This document shows positions 7,546 to 16,341 of a stretch of DNA of 64,000 nucleotides, one piece after another. The first letter of the stretch is position 1, and each line of letters begins with the position of its first letter. Below the pieces are notes generated by a model that saw nothing but the letters and a program-made list of their open reading frames with translations, was not told the origin of the DNA and did no database searches. Position numbers and translations under genes: made by a program. Origin of the DNA: Myxococcales bacterium (GTDB taxonomy: Bacteria; Myxococcota_A; Polyangia; Polyangiales; Ga0077539); contig JAUSAZ010000107.1 in the NCBI GenBank assembly GCA_030652255.1, positions 1 to 64,000 of the forward strand, in the 5' to 3' direction.

Positions 7546-9153
7546 TCACTCGTAGCGGAGGCCTTCCACGGGGGTGAGCCGCGAGGCCCACCACGCGGGG
7601 ATGAACGACGCCACCGCCGCGATGAGCATGGCGACGGCGCCGGTGAGCACGAACTCCGCGACGCTGGGCCGCACCGGCACCGAGCGGATGAGATAGACCT
7701 GCGCGTCGAGGGGGAAGGGGTAGCGGGTGAGGATCCAGCAGTTGAGGGCGCCCACGGCGAGCCCGGCGGCGGTGCCGAGGCCGCCCACGGCGAGGCCCTG
7801 CGCGAGGAAGATGCGCAGGATGGCCGAGTCGGGCGCGCCCATGGCCTTGAGGATGGCGATCTCGCGCTTGCGCTCGAGCACGACCATCACGAGCGTGGCG
7901 ATGACGTTGAAGGCCGCGATCACGATGATGATCGTGATGACGAAGGACAGCGCGAGCTTCTGGAGGGCGAGCGCGGTGAAGAGGTTGTGGTTGAGCGACT
8001 CCCAGTCGAGGGTGTGGAAGGCGCCGCCGCCGAGGGAGCGCTCGATGCGCCGGCCGATGGCGCGGGCGCGCTCGATGTTGCGCACCTTCACCTCGACGCC
8101 GGTGACCGCGTCGCCCTGGTCGAAGAAGCGCTGGGCCTGCCAGAGGTCGACGTAGACGAGGCGCGAGTCGTACTCGTCGAAGCCGGCGTCGAAGATGCCC
8201 ACCACGCGGAAGTCGCGGGCGCGGGGCGTGGCGCCCTGGCGCACGAGCGCGGCGTCGGCGCCGGTGAGCGGCGAGATGATGCGCACCTGGTCGTGGAGGG
8301 AGAGCGACAGCGAGCGCGCGAGGGTGCGCCCGATGATGACCCCGGGGAGCTGCGCCTCCGGGCGGCGGCCCTGGGTCTCGGCCTCGCGGGAGACCTCCCG
8401 GGCGAAGGCGTCGAGGGGATCGTTGGCGATGGGGTCGTCGGGCGGCAGGGTGTAGTCGGGCGTGGCGCCGGGCGCGAGGCGGTCGGCCGGCGCGACGGGC
8501 GTCGGGGCCGCGACGGGCGTCGGGGTTGCGACGGGCGCCGGGGACGGCGCGGGGAAGAGCATCGGGTCGCTGAGCGGGTCGGGCAGGGCGGAGGGGGCGA
8601 GCGGGCGCTCGAGCTCCCGTCGGGCGCGGGCGATGTAGTCGTCGAGGGTGGCGTCGCGGCGGGCGCTGGGCAGGTCGTCGACGGGGCCGGGCGGCTGCGA
8701 GCTGGCGGGGCGCAGCCCGTCGAGGGAGCCCGCGACGAGGTAGGTGGGGAGGTCGAGCACCTGGCCGAGGAGGGTGGGGTCGACGCCCTTCACCAGCACC
8801 CCGGCGATGCGCTCGCCGCGGGTGATCATCATGGGGTTGATGAGGAAGGGCGCGGCGCCGGTGACGCCTGGCGTGGCGCGCACCGAGGTCATCACCTCGC
8901 GGTACTCCGAGAAGTCCCAGCCGTACTTCAGCACCAGGACGTGGGCGTTGACCCCGAGCACCTTGCTGCGAAACGACTCCTGGAAGCCCGACGTGATCGC
9001 GAGGGTGACCGACAGCGCCCACACGCCGAGGGCGATGCCCAGGATGGCGATGACGCCGATGATGGAGACGAAGGCGCGGCGGCGCGCCCGGAGGTAGCGA
9101 CCCGCGATCTGGAGGGCGAAGTCCACCGACGGCTCTGTACTCCGGGTGCGCAT
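7546..9153 (-). CDS. LolC/LolE-type ABC transporter permease
   Basis: 535 residues with the layout of the lipoprotein-releasing MacB/FtsX permease family: one N-terminal membrane segment (FVSIIGVIAILGIALGVWAL, about residues 25-50), a large periplasmic domain, and three C-terminal membrane segments framing the FtsX motif region (ALVMVVLERKREIAILKAMG around residue 435). These permeases extract lipoproteins from the inner membrane with a LolD ATPase, which is not adjacent here. Residues ~170-260 hold a Pro/Ala/Thr-rich insertion (PAPVATPTPVAAPTPVAPAD) absent from standard LolC. The ATG at 9151-9153 is chosen because the frame upstream is antisense to the next lipoprotein. Confidence 0.87.
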   Translation of the reverse strand: MRTRSTEPSVDFALQIAGRYLRARRRAFVSIIGVIAILGIALGVWALSVTLAITSGFQESFRSKVLGVNAHVLVLKYGWDFSEYREVMTSVRATPGVTGAAPFLINPMMITRGERIAGVLVKGVDPTLLGQVLDLPTYLVAGSLDGLRPASSQPPGPVDDLPSARRDATLDDYIARARRELERPLAPSALPDPLSDPMLFPAPSPAPVATPTPVAAPTPVAPADRLAPGATPDYTLPPDDPIANDPLDAFAREVSREAETQGRRPEAQLPGVIIGRTLARSLSLSLHDQVRIISPLTGADAALVRQGATPRARDFRVVGIFDAGFDEYDSRLVYVDLWQAQRFFDQGDAVTGVEVKVRNIERARAIGRRIERSLGGGAFHTLDWESLNHNLFTALALQKLALSFVITIIIVIAAFNVIATLVMVVLERKREIAILKAMGAPDSAILRIFLAQGLAVGGLGTAAGLAVGALNCWILTRYPFPLDAQVYLIRSVPVRPSVAEFVLTGAVAMLIAAVASFIPAWWASRLTPVEGLRYE

Positions 9154-9235
9154 GGGTGCCAACCCTCCGGCGCGCGTCAGTGCGACAGCAATGTCAGCGT
9201 GGTGGATCGCGGCGGCGGACGTTAGAGTCCGACCC

Positions 9236-10843
9236 GTGTCTCGCTTGCTTGCCTCGCTCGCGGTGGTCCTCACCGCGTGCTCGAACGAAGCCCCGCCCAG
9301 CCCTCCCTCCGACGCCGGCCTCGCGAGCGACGTCGCCGCGCCGCGCTGCGCCGTCCGCTTCGACGGCGAGGCCTCGCTCCGGGTGCGCACCAGCGAGCGC
9401 CGCCGCCTGCGGATGGTGCTCGACCCGCCGACGCCGGGCGTCGGGCTGCGCGTCGGCGTGGTGGGGGTCGGGCTCGACGCCTCGCTCAGCGAGACGCGGG
9501 TGGTCACCGGGGCCGACGGCTCGGCGGTGACCGAGCTCATCGCCCCCACCGACAGCGCCACCTTCCGGGTGCGGGCCACGGCCGAGTGCGGCGCCGAGGC
9601 CTCCATCGAGGTGGCCGTGGGCGACCGGGGCTTCGGCTCCATCGTCGCCGAGGCGGTGTACCGGGGCTCCCGCACGCCCTCGCGCCTCGAGCTCAACATC
9701 GCCTCGGGCAGCGAGTGCCCGGCCATGGGCGGCGACCCCACCCGGCGCACGATGGTCCCGCTGCCGGGCGGCATGGTGCGCTTCGGCTCGCTCCCGGCGG
9801 ACCTCACCTTCACGGTGTGGGCGCAGGTCATCGGCGCCTCGGACGTGGTGCTCGCGCAGGGCTGCGCGGCGCCGCAGACCGTCCGCGCCGACTACGACAC
9901 CCCCGCCGCGGTGCTCTTCGTCGACCGCCCGCTGCGCCTCGACGACCGCTACGCCCTCGACCTCTCCCTCGACCTCGCCGCGACCGCCACGGGCCTGCGC
10001 GACCGCTGGACGGCGCCGGTGCGCCGCGAGCTCACCGCCGCCGGGTCGACCGCCGGGCTCATCGTCCGGGAGGTCTCCCGCGCCGTGGGCGAGGCCAGCG
10101 GGTCTGCCGACGGCGGCGTGTCGGCCCTGCAGGCAGCCTTCGACGCGGCCGTGCGCGCGGGCCTCGGCGCCCGCTTCGAGGCCGAGCTCGCCACCCGCGG
10201 GCTCCTGCTCGAGAACAGCTTCGACCAGCTCGCCTCGACGACCGCCCGCGCCCTCGGCGCGGCGCACTGGGAGGTCACCTTCCCCGCGGCCCCCGGTGGC
10301 GTCGCCCCGACGGAGTCCGTGGTGGTCCTCGACCCGGGCACCCCGGACGTGGCCCGCGACGACGCCCGGCTCTCGCTCCCCACCGAAGGCACCGTCGGGC
10401 TCTCGGTCGGCAGCGGCGACATCGCCACGCTCTCGCTCGACGGCACCAGCCTCCCGTGGGCCCGCGTCGCCCGCGGCGCGCTGGGCGCGGTCACCGTCCG
10501 CCTCGGCGCCTCCACCACCGGCGAGTACATCGCCGCGCCCCTCTGCCCCGTGGCCGCGACCATGCTGCGCGACGCCAGCGGGGTCTGCGACGCGGCGTGC
10601 ATCCAGGTGGCCTGCCGCCGCGCCGTCGACGCCCTCGCGCGGGTCTTCGACGACGAGGTCGCGGGGCAGCTCGCCAGCCGCTCGGCGACGTCGTTCCGCA
10701 TGGCCGCGGTCGCAACCCCGCTGCCCGGCGGGCTCGTGGTCGAGCGGGCGCAGGGGGTCTTCGTGGGCCAGTGGACGGCCGACCCGGGCGTCACCCTCAA
10801 CGGCTCCTGGACGCTCCAGCACGTCGGGCCGATGCGCCCGTAG
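9236..10843 (+). CDS. Large lipoprotein, unknown function
   Basis: 535 residues beginning at GTG with a short signal peptide and lipobox VLTAC (Cys15), then a Pro/Ser-rich linker. Residues ~35-140 read as an immunoglobulin-like beta domain (ASLRVRTSERRRLRMVLDPP, TGADGSAVTELIAPTDSATF); the remainder is beta-rich, with a run of cysteines near residues 440-460 (CPVAATMLRD.., CDAACIQVACRR) that could form disulfides outside the inner membrane. I do not recognise the family. It is divergent from the Lol-type permease across an 82-base gap and is followed 3 bases later by the coiled-coil gene. Confidence 0.75.
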   Translation: MSRLLASLAVVLTACSNEAPPSPPSDAGLASDVAAPRCAVRFDGEASLRVRTSERRRLRMVLDPPTPGVGLRVGVVGVGLDASLSETRVVTGADGSAVTELIAPTDSATFRVRATAECGAEASIEVAVGDRGFGSIVAEAVYRGSRTPSRLELNIASGSECPAMGGDPTRRTMVPLPGGMVRFGSLPADLTFTVWAQVIGASDVVLAQGCAAPQTVRADYDTPAAVLFVDRPLRLDDRYALDLSLDLAATATGLRDRWTAPVRRELTAAGSTAGLIVREVSRAVGEASGSADGGVSALQAAFDAAVRAGLGARFEAELATRGLLLENSFDQLASTTARALGAAHWEVTFPAAPGGVAPTESVVVLDPGTPDVARDDARLSLPTEGTVGLSVGSGDIATLSLDGTSLPWARVARGALGAVTVRLGASTTGEYIAAPLCPVAATMLRDASGVCDAACIQVACRRAVDALARVFDDEVAGQLASRSATSFRMAAVATPLPGGLVVERAQGVFVGQWTADPGVTLNGSWTLQHVGPMRP

Positions 10844-10846
10844 CGC

Positions 10847-11287
10847 ATGGACGACGCCTCGCTCGCGGCCCTCCGGCGCACCACCGAGCTCGCCCTCGAC
10901 CGCGCCCGCCGCGAGCTGGCCCGCCGCCACGAGGTGCTCGCCGAGGGCAACGCCGAGCTCGCCCGGATCGGCCTCGCACGATCGGAGCTACGGTCCAGGC
11001 ACGCCCGGTGGGAGGAGCGGGTGCGCGCCCTCGGTGGACATACCCTGTCTGCCCGCGAGCTGATCGACCTGCGGCGGCAGGGAGCGGCCCTCGAGGCGGG
11101 CCTGGCGACCCTCACGGCGCGTCATGCCGAGGTCGGGGCCCTCGTGGGCCGGGCCGCGGAGGCGCTGGAGGAGGCGCGGCGCGTGGCAGGAGAGTTGCTC
11201 GCCCGGCAGCGCTGGACCGACGAGGAGGGTCGGCGCGGGCGCGAGGCGCGCGAACGTCAGACCGTCGGGCGCGAGGACGAGGACTGA
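10847..11287 (+). CDS. Small coiled-coil protein
   Basis: 146 residues, no signal peptide, almost entirely charged helix with heptad-like Leu/Ala spacing (ALRRTTELALDRARRELARR, then LIDLRRQGAALEAGLATL). Length and composition recall FliJ/YscO-type export chaperones or other helical hairpins, but no secretion genes are near, so the name stays open. It starts 3 bases after the lipoprotein stop and must be co-transcribed with it. Confidence 0.6.
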   Translation: MDDASLAALRRTTELALDRARRELARRHEVLAEGNAELARIGLARSELRSRHARWEERVRALGGHTLSARELIDLRRQGAALEAGLATLTARHAEVGALVGRAAEALEEARRVAGELLARQRWTDEEGRRGREARERQTVGREDED

Positions 11288-11831
11288 CATCCCTGTCGCG
11301 GTGGGCGGCGACGACCTCCACACCGGCGCAGTCCGCGGGCCAATCTCGTTGCCTGACTCATCGTGCCAACGAACGCAATGGACTTCTCGCGCAACAGGGC
11401 TTTACGGCAGGCCTCGGCGACCCCATTGATGAGAGGTCCGACCGTTTGATGGGTGCAGCCAGGTGATGGCCCAACACCTGCAAACGAGATCATGACTGAC
11501 GGTTGGCAAGAGAAGCCGGGAATAGCCGGCGTGCCCCATGCGTAAGGTGCATCGGCCCTGCGTCGCCCCCCTGAAGGTCGAGGCAGTGGAGCACAAATCA
11601 GGAAGCCTGCAACCAATCGGTTGTCTCCTTCGTAGATCAAACACACCGGCAGAGCGTCCGAGCATCCTGCCTTCGTTGAACAGCATCGGTCCCCCATCGG
11701 ATTCACCAGTGCGTGACGTCTACGGCACCCCCTACCCGGAGCCGTTACTGCACTGGAAGGTCTTGCGCTTGCTGCGCCCCTCAGAAGGCCCACCGAGCAT
11801 CGTAGGCGTAGGGCAACGAGACGAGGTCATC
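11288..11831. other. 544-bp lower-GC gap before sigma factor gene
   Basis: By eye this stretch is near 55-60% GC, well below its surroundings. Frames through it give mixed phrases with stops, for example INGVAEACRKALLREKSIAF on the minus strand, but no gene with a start, a ribosome binding site and consistent codon use. It looks like a decayed foreign insert, possibly also carrying the long leader and promoter of the sigma gene. I could not pick a convincing -35/-10 pair. Confidence 0.55.
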
Positions 11832-13241
11832 ATGGCGAAGCAGTCGTCGGCCAAGGTCACTCATTCCATCACGGCTTCGGCTTCGGTCGAGGACGTTCAA
11901 CCCATCAACCATGCGGCGATCACGTCACAGCTCCTCGAGCCCCAGGTCGTGATCACCTCCATTCCCAACGTCGAGCCCACGGAGTCCGAGCTCGCCGAGG
12001 CCGCCGCGGACGTCGCGGTCGCCTCGAAGGACGACGTCGCCGAAGGCGCGCTCACCCGCTACTTCCGCGACATGTCCGCGTACCCCGTCATGACCCCCGC
12101 GCTGGAGGTCCAGGCGGCGGAGGAGTTCCTGGCCGGGGAGATCGCCCGGTGGCGGGCGGTGTTCTCGTACCCGCCCGCGGTCGAGCTCGTCGCGCCCGTC
12201 GTCGAGGCCGCGCTCGCGCGCCTCGCCGAGCCGGTCGTGCTGCCGGAGTTCGAGAAGCTCCGCAAGCTGGTGAAGCTCTACCGGAAGAACCGCTCGAAGC
12301 TCGACCGGGTGTCGGTGAAGAAGTGGGAGACCACCCTCGACGCGCTCGCGCCGCAGCTCCGGGCCCTCGACGCCGACCGGCTCTTCATCGAGTCCGTCGA
12401 CCACGAGCTCAGCCGCTTCGCGCGCGGCGCCAACGACGACGACGCCGAGCTCGACGAGGAGGAGTTCGAGACGGGCCAGGTGCTGTCGAGTGGCTTCTGC
12501 AAGTACCTCACGCTGGTCAGCGCCGCGCGGGCCCGCGTGTACAAGGTCAAGAACCGCTTCGTGGCGGCCAACCTCCGGCTCGTGGTCTCCATCGCGCGCC
12601 GCTACAACCGCGGCCGCATGCCGCTCATCGACCTGATCCAGGAGGGCAACCTCGGGCTCATCAAGGCCGTCGAGCGCTTCGACCACCTGCGCGGCTACCG
12701 CTTCAGCACGTACGCGAGCTGGTGGATCCGCCACGCGATCTCCCGCGCCCTCGCGGACAAGGGCCGTGCCGTGCGCATCCCGGTGCACATGCTCGACACC
12801 TACAACCGGGTGCAGCGCACCACGCAGCAGATGGCCGCGCGCCTCGGCCGCGAGCCCTCCCTCGCGGAGGTCTCCGTCGAGACGGGCATCGCCCTCGAGA
12901 AGCTGGAGCGCATCCAGAAGGACTGGGCCGAGACCCCGTTCTCCCTCGACAAGCCCGTCAACGACGAGGACGGGCGGCGCTTCATCGACATGCTCGAGGA
13001 CGACAAGGTCGTCTCGCCCCTCGAGCACGTCATGACTGTGAGCTGGTCCAACGAGGTGCACCGGCTGCTCGACACCCTGTCGCCGATGGAGGCCCGCATC
13101 CTCCGCTGGCGCTTCGGCCTCGACGACGAGGAGGAGCTCACCCTCAAGGAGATCGGCGACAAGTACAACCTGTCGCGCGAGCGCATCCGCCAGCTCCAGG
13201 AGCAGGCCCTCACCAAGATGCGCAAGCAGATCCGCGAGTAG
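11832..13241 (+). CDS. Group-2 sigma-70 family factor
   Basis: 469 residues. Region 1.2 is seen at ALTRYFRDMSAYPVMTP (about residue 75), then a ~200-residue helical non-conserved insert, then region 2 (RFVAANLRLVVSIARRYNRG, DLIQEGNLGLIKAVERFD, FSTYASWWIRHAISRAL) with the -10 recognition helix. Region 3 follows, and region 4 ends in LKEIGDKYNLSRERIRQLQE, the -35 helix-turn-helix. There is no long acidic region 1.1, so it is a primary-like alternative factor of the kind myxobacteria call SigB/SigC (from memory), probably for stress or development. The ATG at 11832 has GAGACGAGG upstream; a longer frame to 11538 crosses the low-GC gap and is unlikely. Confidence 0.9.
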   Translation: MAKQSSAKVTHSITASASVEDVQPINHAAITSQLLEPQVVITSIPNVEPTESELAEAAADVAVASKDDVAEGALTRYFRDMSAYPVMTPALEVQAAEEFLAGEIARWRAVFSYPPAVELVAPVVEAALARLAEPVVLPEFEKLRKLVKLYRKNRSKLDRVSVKKWETTLDALAPQLRALDADRLFIESVDHELSRFARGANDDDAELDEEEFETGQVLSSGFCKYLTLVSAARARVYKVKNRFVAANLRLVVSIARRYNRGRMPLIDLIQEGNLGLIKAVERFDHLRGYRFSTYASWWIRHAISRALADKGRAVRIPVHMLDTYNRVQRTTQQMAARLGREPSLAEVSVETGIALEKLERIQKDWAETPFSLDKPVNDEDGRRFIDMLEDDKVVSPLEHVMTVSWSNEVHRLLDTLSPMEARILRWRFGLDDEEELTLKEIGDKYNLSRERIRQLQEQALTKMRKQIRE

Positions 13242-13275
13242 CGGCTCCCCCCCTCCCCCCGCTCTGTCTCCCCCT

Positions 13276-13320
13276 ACGGCCTCGATCGGTCCCCGCCGAT
13301 GCGAGGCCGTCGGCCTTTCT
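13276..13320 (+). terminator. Rho-independent terminator after sigma gene
   Basis: The stem ACGGCCTCG (13276-13284) pairs exactly with CGAGGCCGT (13302-13310), continued by ATCGG/CCGAT around a TCCCCG loop with one bulged G, and followed by CGGCCTTTCTAT. It sits between the sigma-factor stop and the converging ptsI stop. Confidence 0.85.
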
Positions 13321-15160
13321 ATCCCCCCTTGGGGCCGCCCACGTACTCCGGCAGCACGAAGGTGCCGGTCTCGGTGAAGGTGCCGTTCTCGCCGTTGGAG
13401 AGCAGCGTCGCGAACACCGGCTCGTAGCGGTCGCGCACCCGCAGCTCGACCTCCTCGGCCGACGCGATGCCCAGCAGCTCTTCGGCGAAGACCTTCGCCT
13501 CGGCCAGGTCGATGCGCCGAAGGGCCTCCTTGATCTCCGGCACCGCGGTCGGCTCGACGGAGAGCTCGAGCACCCCGAGGCCCACCAGCACCGGCACCGC
13601 CATGAGCTCGGCCGCCATCGCGCCGCAGAGGGCGCAGGGGATGCCCCGCTCCTTCGCCGCGCGGCTCACCGTCGCGATGGCCCGCAGGATCGCCGGGTCG
13701 AAGGGCCGCGCCAGGTGCGCGACGTGCTCGTTGCCGCGGTCGATGGCCAGCGTGTACTGCATGAGGTCGTTGGTGCCGATGGAGAAGAAGTCCGCCTCGC
13801 GGGCCAGCAGGTCGGACATGGTCACGGCGCTCGGGGTCTCGACCATGATGCCGAAGGGCACGTCGCGGAAGGGCAGACCCGCGGCGCGCAGCTCCTCCTT
13901 CGCGCGGTCGAACTCCCCGCGGGAGGCGCGCAGCTCGCTCACCGCCGCGATCATCGGGATCATCACCCGCACCTCGCCGAAGGCCGAGGCCCGGAGCATC
14001 GCCCGCAGCTGCGCGCGGAACACCTCGCGCTCGCGCAGCGCCAGGCGCACGGCGCGCATGCCGAGGGCGGGGTTCATCTCCTTGGGGATGCGGAAGGCGG
14101 TGCTGAACTTGTCGCCGCCGAGGTCGAAGGTGCGCAGCGTCACCGAGCGCGGCGCCATCGTCGACACGATGCGCTTGAAGGTCTCGAACTGCTCCTCCTC
14201 GGTCGGCGGGTCGCGCCGGTCGATGTACAGGAACTCCGTGCGGTAGAGCCCGATGCCGTCGGCCCCGTGGTCGATCGCGACGGCCACCTCGCCCGGCAGC
14301 TCGATGTTGGCCCGCAGCCGGATGGGGGTGCCGTCCCGGGTGCGCGCCGCGCCCGCGCGGTTGGAGCGCAGCGAGCGCACGAAGGCCCCGTAGCGCTCGC
14401 CCCGGTCGGTGGCGTCGGCGGCCTCGGCGTCCGTCGGGTTGCGCAGCACCACGCCCCGCAGCCCGTCGACCACCAGCATGTCGCCGGTCGCGATGTGCCG
14501 CAGCGCGTCCGGCGCGCCCACCACCGCGGGGATGGTCAGCGCGCGCGCCATGATGGCCGTGTGCGACGTGCCTGAGCCGACCTCCGTCACGAAGGCCATC
14601 ACGTCGCTGCGCGCCAGCGCCGCGGTGTCGGCCGGCGAGAGCTCGTGGGCGACCAGCACCACCGGGCCGTGCAGGTCGAGCGGCCGGGAGATCTCCAGCG
14701 GCGCCCCCATCAGCTGCCGGAGCACCCGCTCGCCCACGAAGTCGACATCGCTGCGCCGCTCGCGGAAGTAGTCGTCGTCGGCGCGGTCGAAGACCTCCTT
14801 GATCTTCTCGACGGTGCGCCGGAGCGCCCACTCGGCGTTGAGCCCCTCGTCGCGGATGGCCCGCTCGGACTGCTCGATGAGCAGCGCGTCGTCGAGCATC
14901 AGCAGGTGCGCGTCGAGGATGACCGAGTGGTCGCTCGCGTCGAGGCTCAGCCGCGCGCGGATCTGCTCGAGCTGCACCCGCGCCGAGCCCAGCGCCACCC
15001 GCAGCCGCTGCACCTCGCTCTCGACGTCGTCGGGCGCGATGTGCCGCCGCGGCACCGTCACCCGCCGGCGGTCGGCCACGAAGGCCCGCCCCACCACCAC
15101 CCCCGGCGACGCGGGGATGCCCAGGAGCCGGCGCGGCGCGGCGTCGTCGACCTCGCTCAC
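13319..15160 (-). CDS. ptsI: PTS enzyme I (phosphoenolpyruvate-protein phosphotransferase)
   Basis: 613 residues. Transfers phosphate from phosphoenolpyruvate to HPr. The phosphohistidine loop is EVGSGTSHTAIMAR (His about residue 200), after an HPr-binding helical part; the PEP-binding barrel shows GIGLYRTEFLYIDR, RTFDLGGDKF, MVETPSAVTMSDLL, FSIGTNDLMQYTLAIDR and the active-site Cys segment CALCGAMAAEL. Length is close to the usual ~570. The GTG at 15158-15160 overlaps the ptsH stop (GTGA), an arrangement for coupled translation; the upstream frame is an Arg-rich shadow of ptsH. No sugar permease (EIIB/C) is near, so the role is probably regulatory. Confidence 0.95.
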   Translation of the reverse strand: MSEVDDAAPRRLLGIPASPGVVVGRAFVADRRRVTVPRRHIAPDDVESEVQRLRVALGSARVQLEQIRARLSLDASDHSVILDAHLLMLDDALLIEQSERAIRDEGLNAEWALRRTVEKIKEVFDRADDDYFRERRSDVDFVGERVLRQLMGAPLEISRPLDLHGPVVLVAHELSPADTAALARSDVMAFVTEVGSGTSHTAIMARALTIPAVVGAPDALRHIATGDMLVVDGLRGVVLRNPTDAEAADATDRGERYGAFVRSLRSNRAGAARTRDGTPIRLRANIELPGEVAVAIDHGADGIGLYRTEFLYIDRRDPPTEEEQFETFKRIVSTMAPRSVTLRTFDLGGDKFSTAFRIPKEMNPALGMRAVRLALREREVFRAQLRAMLRASAFGEVRVMIPMIAAVSELRASRGEFDRAKEELRAAGLPFRDVPFGIMVETPSAVTMSDLLAREADFFSIGTNDLMQYTLAIDRGNEHVAHLARPFDPAILRAIATVSRAAKERGIPCALCGAMAAELMAVPVLVGLGVLELSVEPTAVPEIKEALRRIDLAEAKVFAEELLGIASAEEVELRVRDRYEPVFATLLSNGENGTFTETGTFVLPEYVGGPKGG

Positions 15161-15435
15161 GCGCCCTCCCCGAAGCGGTCGAGGAAGAGGGCGCGCACGG
15201 CGTCGACGGCGGCCTGCGCGTCGGGGCCGCTCGCCCGCACGGTCACCCGCGAGCCCCGCGGGCACACCAGCAGCAACATCCCCATCACGCTCTTCGCGTT
15301 GGCCGTCTGCCCGTCCCTCGTCAGCGTCAGGTCGCAGCGGAACTTGCTCGCCGTCTGGGCGATGCGCGTCACCGGGCGCGCGTGGAGCCCCCGCTCGTTG
15401 GTCACCTCCATCGTCTCTTCAATGACGTCAGCCAA
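15157..15435 (-). CDS. ptsH: Phosphocarrier protein HPr
   Basis: 92 residues, a full HPr fold. His18 in RGLHARP takes phosphate from enzyme I; Ser49 in AKSVMGMLLL is the site that HPr kinase would modify, and a matching kinase is encoded upstream in the same operon. It starts 12 bases after rapZ and overlaps ptsI by 4 bases. The N-terminal extension is short, so this is a stand-alone HPr. Confidence 0.96.
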   Translation of the reverse strand: MADVIEETMEVTNERGLHARPVTRIAQTASKFRCDLTLTRDGQTANAKSVMGMLLLVCPRGSRVTVRASGPDAQAAVDAVRALFLDRFGEGA

Positions 15436-15447
15436 TGGCTCCCTCGC

Positions 15448-16338
15448 TCATCCCCCGCGGTCGATGTCCCGGTGCGCCGCCCGCACGTCGCCCGGGGCTC
15501 GCAGCTTCGACAGGCGCACCGCCAGCGCCTCGGTGATCGCCACGCTCCGGTGCCTTCCCCCGGTGCACCCGATGGCCACCGTCAGCGCCACCTTGCCCTC
15601 CCGCGCGTACCGCGGCAACAGCGGCGTCAGCATGGTCTCGATGGCGTCGATGAACTCCCTGCCCTCCACGGTGTCGAGCACAAACCCCGCAACGGCCGGA
15701 TCCTTCCCGCTCCGCGGACGAAGCGCCGGGACGAAGTGGGGGTTCGGGAGGAAGCGCGCGTCGAACACCAGGTCGGCGTCCGCGGGGATGCCGTACTTGA
15801 ACCCGAAGCTCAGCACCCGGGTGCTCATCCGCAGCGTCGCCCCCTCGGCCAGGGTGAAGTGCTCGATGAGCAGCCGCCGCAGGTCGTGCACCGTCAGCGC
15901 CGAGGTGTCGATCACCCGGTCGGCCCGGGCCCGCAGGTCGGCCAGGCGCTCGCGCTCGCGGGTGATCAGCGCCGCGAGGTCTTCGCCCGGGTGCTGCGCC
16001 GCCAGCGGGTGCGGCCGGCGCGACTCGCTGTAGCGCCGCACCAGCGCCTCGTCGGCGGCGTCGAGGAAGATCACGCTCACCCGGTGCTTGTGCGCCCGCA
16101 GCGCGTCGATGACCGCGCCGGCGCCCTCGAGCATCGCGCGCACCCGCACGTCCATCCCGATGCCCATGCGCAGCACCGAGCCGGTGCTCGACGAGAGCGC
16201 CACCGCCTGCTCGATGAGCGGCGTCGGGAGGTTGTCGATGCAGTCGAACGACAGGTCTTCGAGCACCCGCAGGGCCGTGCTGCGCCCCGCCCCGGAGAGG
16301 CCCGTCACCACCACGATGAGCGGCACCGCGTCGGCCAT
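15448..16338 (-). CDS. rapZ: RapZ-family nucleotide-binding adapter
   Basis: 296 residues, the normal size. The N-terminal P-loop is TGLSGAGRSTALRVLEDL (Arg in place of the usual Lys, also common in other RapZ groups), followed by CIDNLPTPL, FLDAADEALVRRYSESRRPHPL and the C-terminal GCTGGRHRSVAITEAL. In E. coli RapZ guides RNase E to a small RNA controlling amino-sugar synthesis; outside enterobacteria the role is less clear but the gene is typically next to hprK and ptsH. It starts 3 bases after hprK. Confidence 0.95.
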   Translation of the reverse strand: MADAVPLIVVVTGLSGAGRSTALRVLEDLSFDCIDNLPTPLIEQAVALSSSTGSVLRMGIGMDVRVRAMLEGAGAVIDALRAHKHRVSVIFLDAADEALVRRYSESRRPHPLAAQHPGEDLAALITRERERLADLRARADRVIDTSALTVHDLRRLLIEHFTLAEGATLRMSTRVLSFGFKYGIPADADLVFDARFLPNPHFVPALRPRSGKDPAVAGFVLDTVEGREFIDAIETMLTPLLPRYAREGKVALTVAIGCTGGRHRSVAITEALAVRLSKLRAPGDVRAAHRDIDRGG

Positions 16339-16341
16339 CGC

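Noticed and set aside
11538..11831. Extended N-terminus of the sigma factor
   Set aside because: The extra 98 residues come from the low-GC gap and do not match sigma domains; the ATG at 11832 has a better upstream signal.
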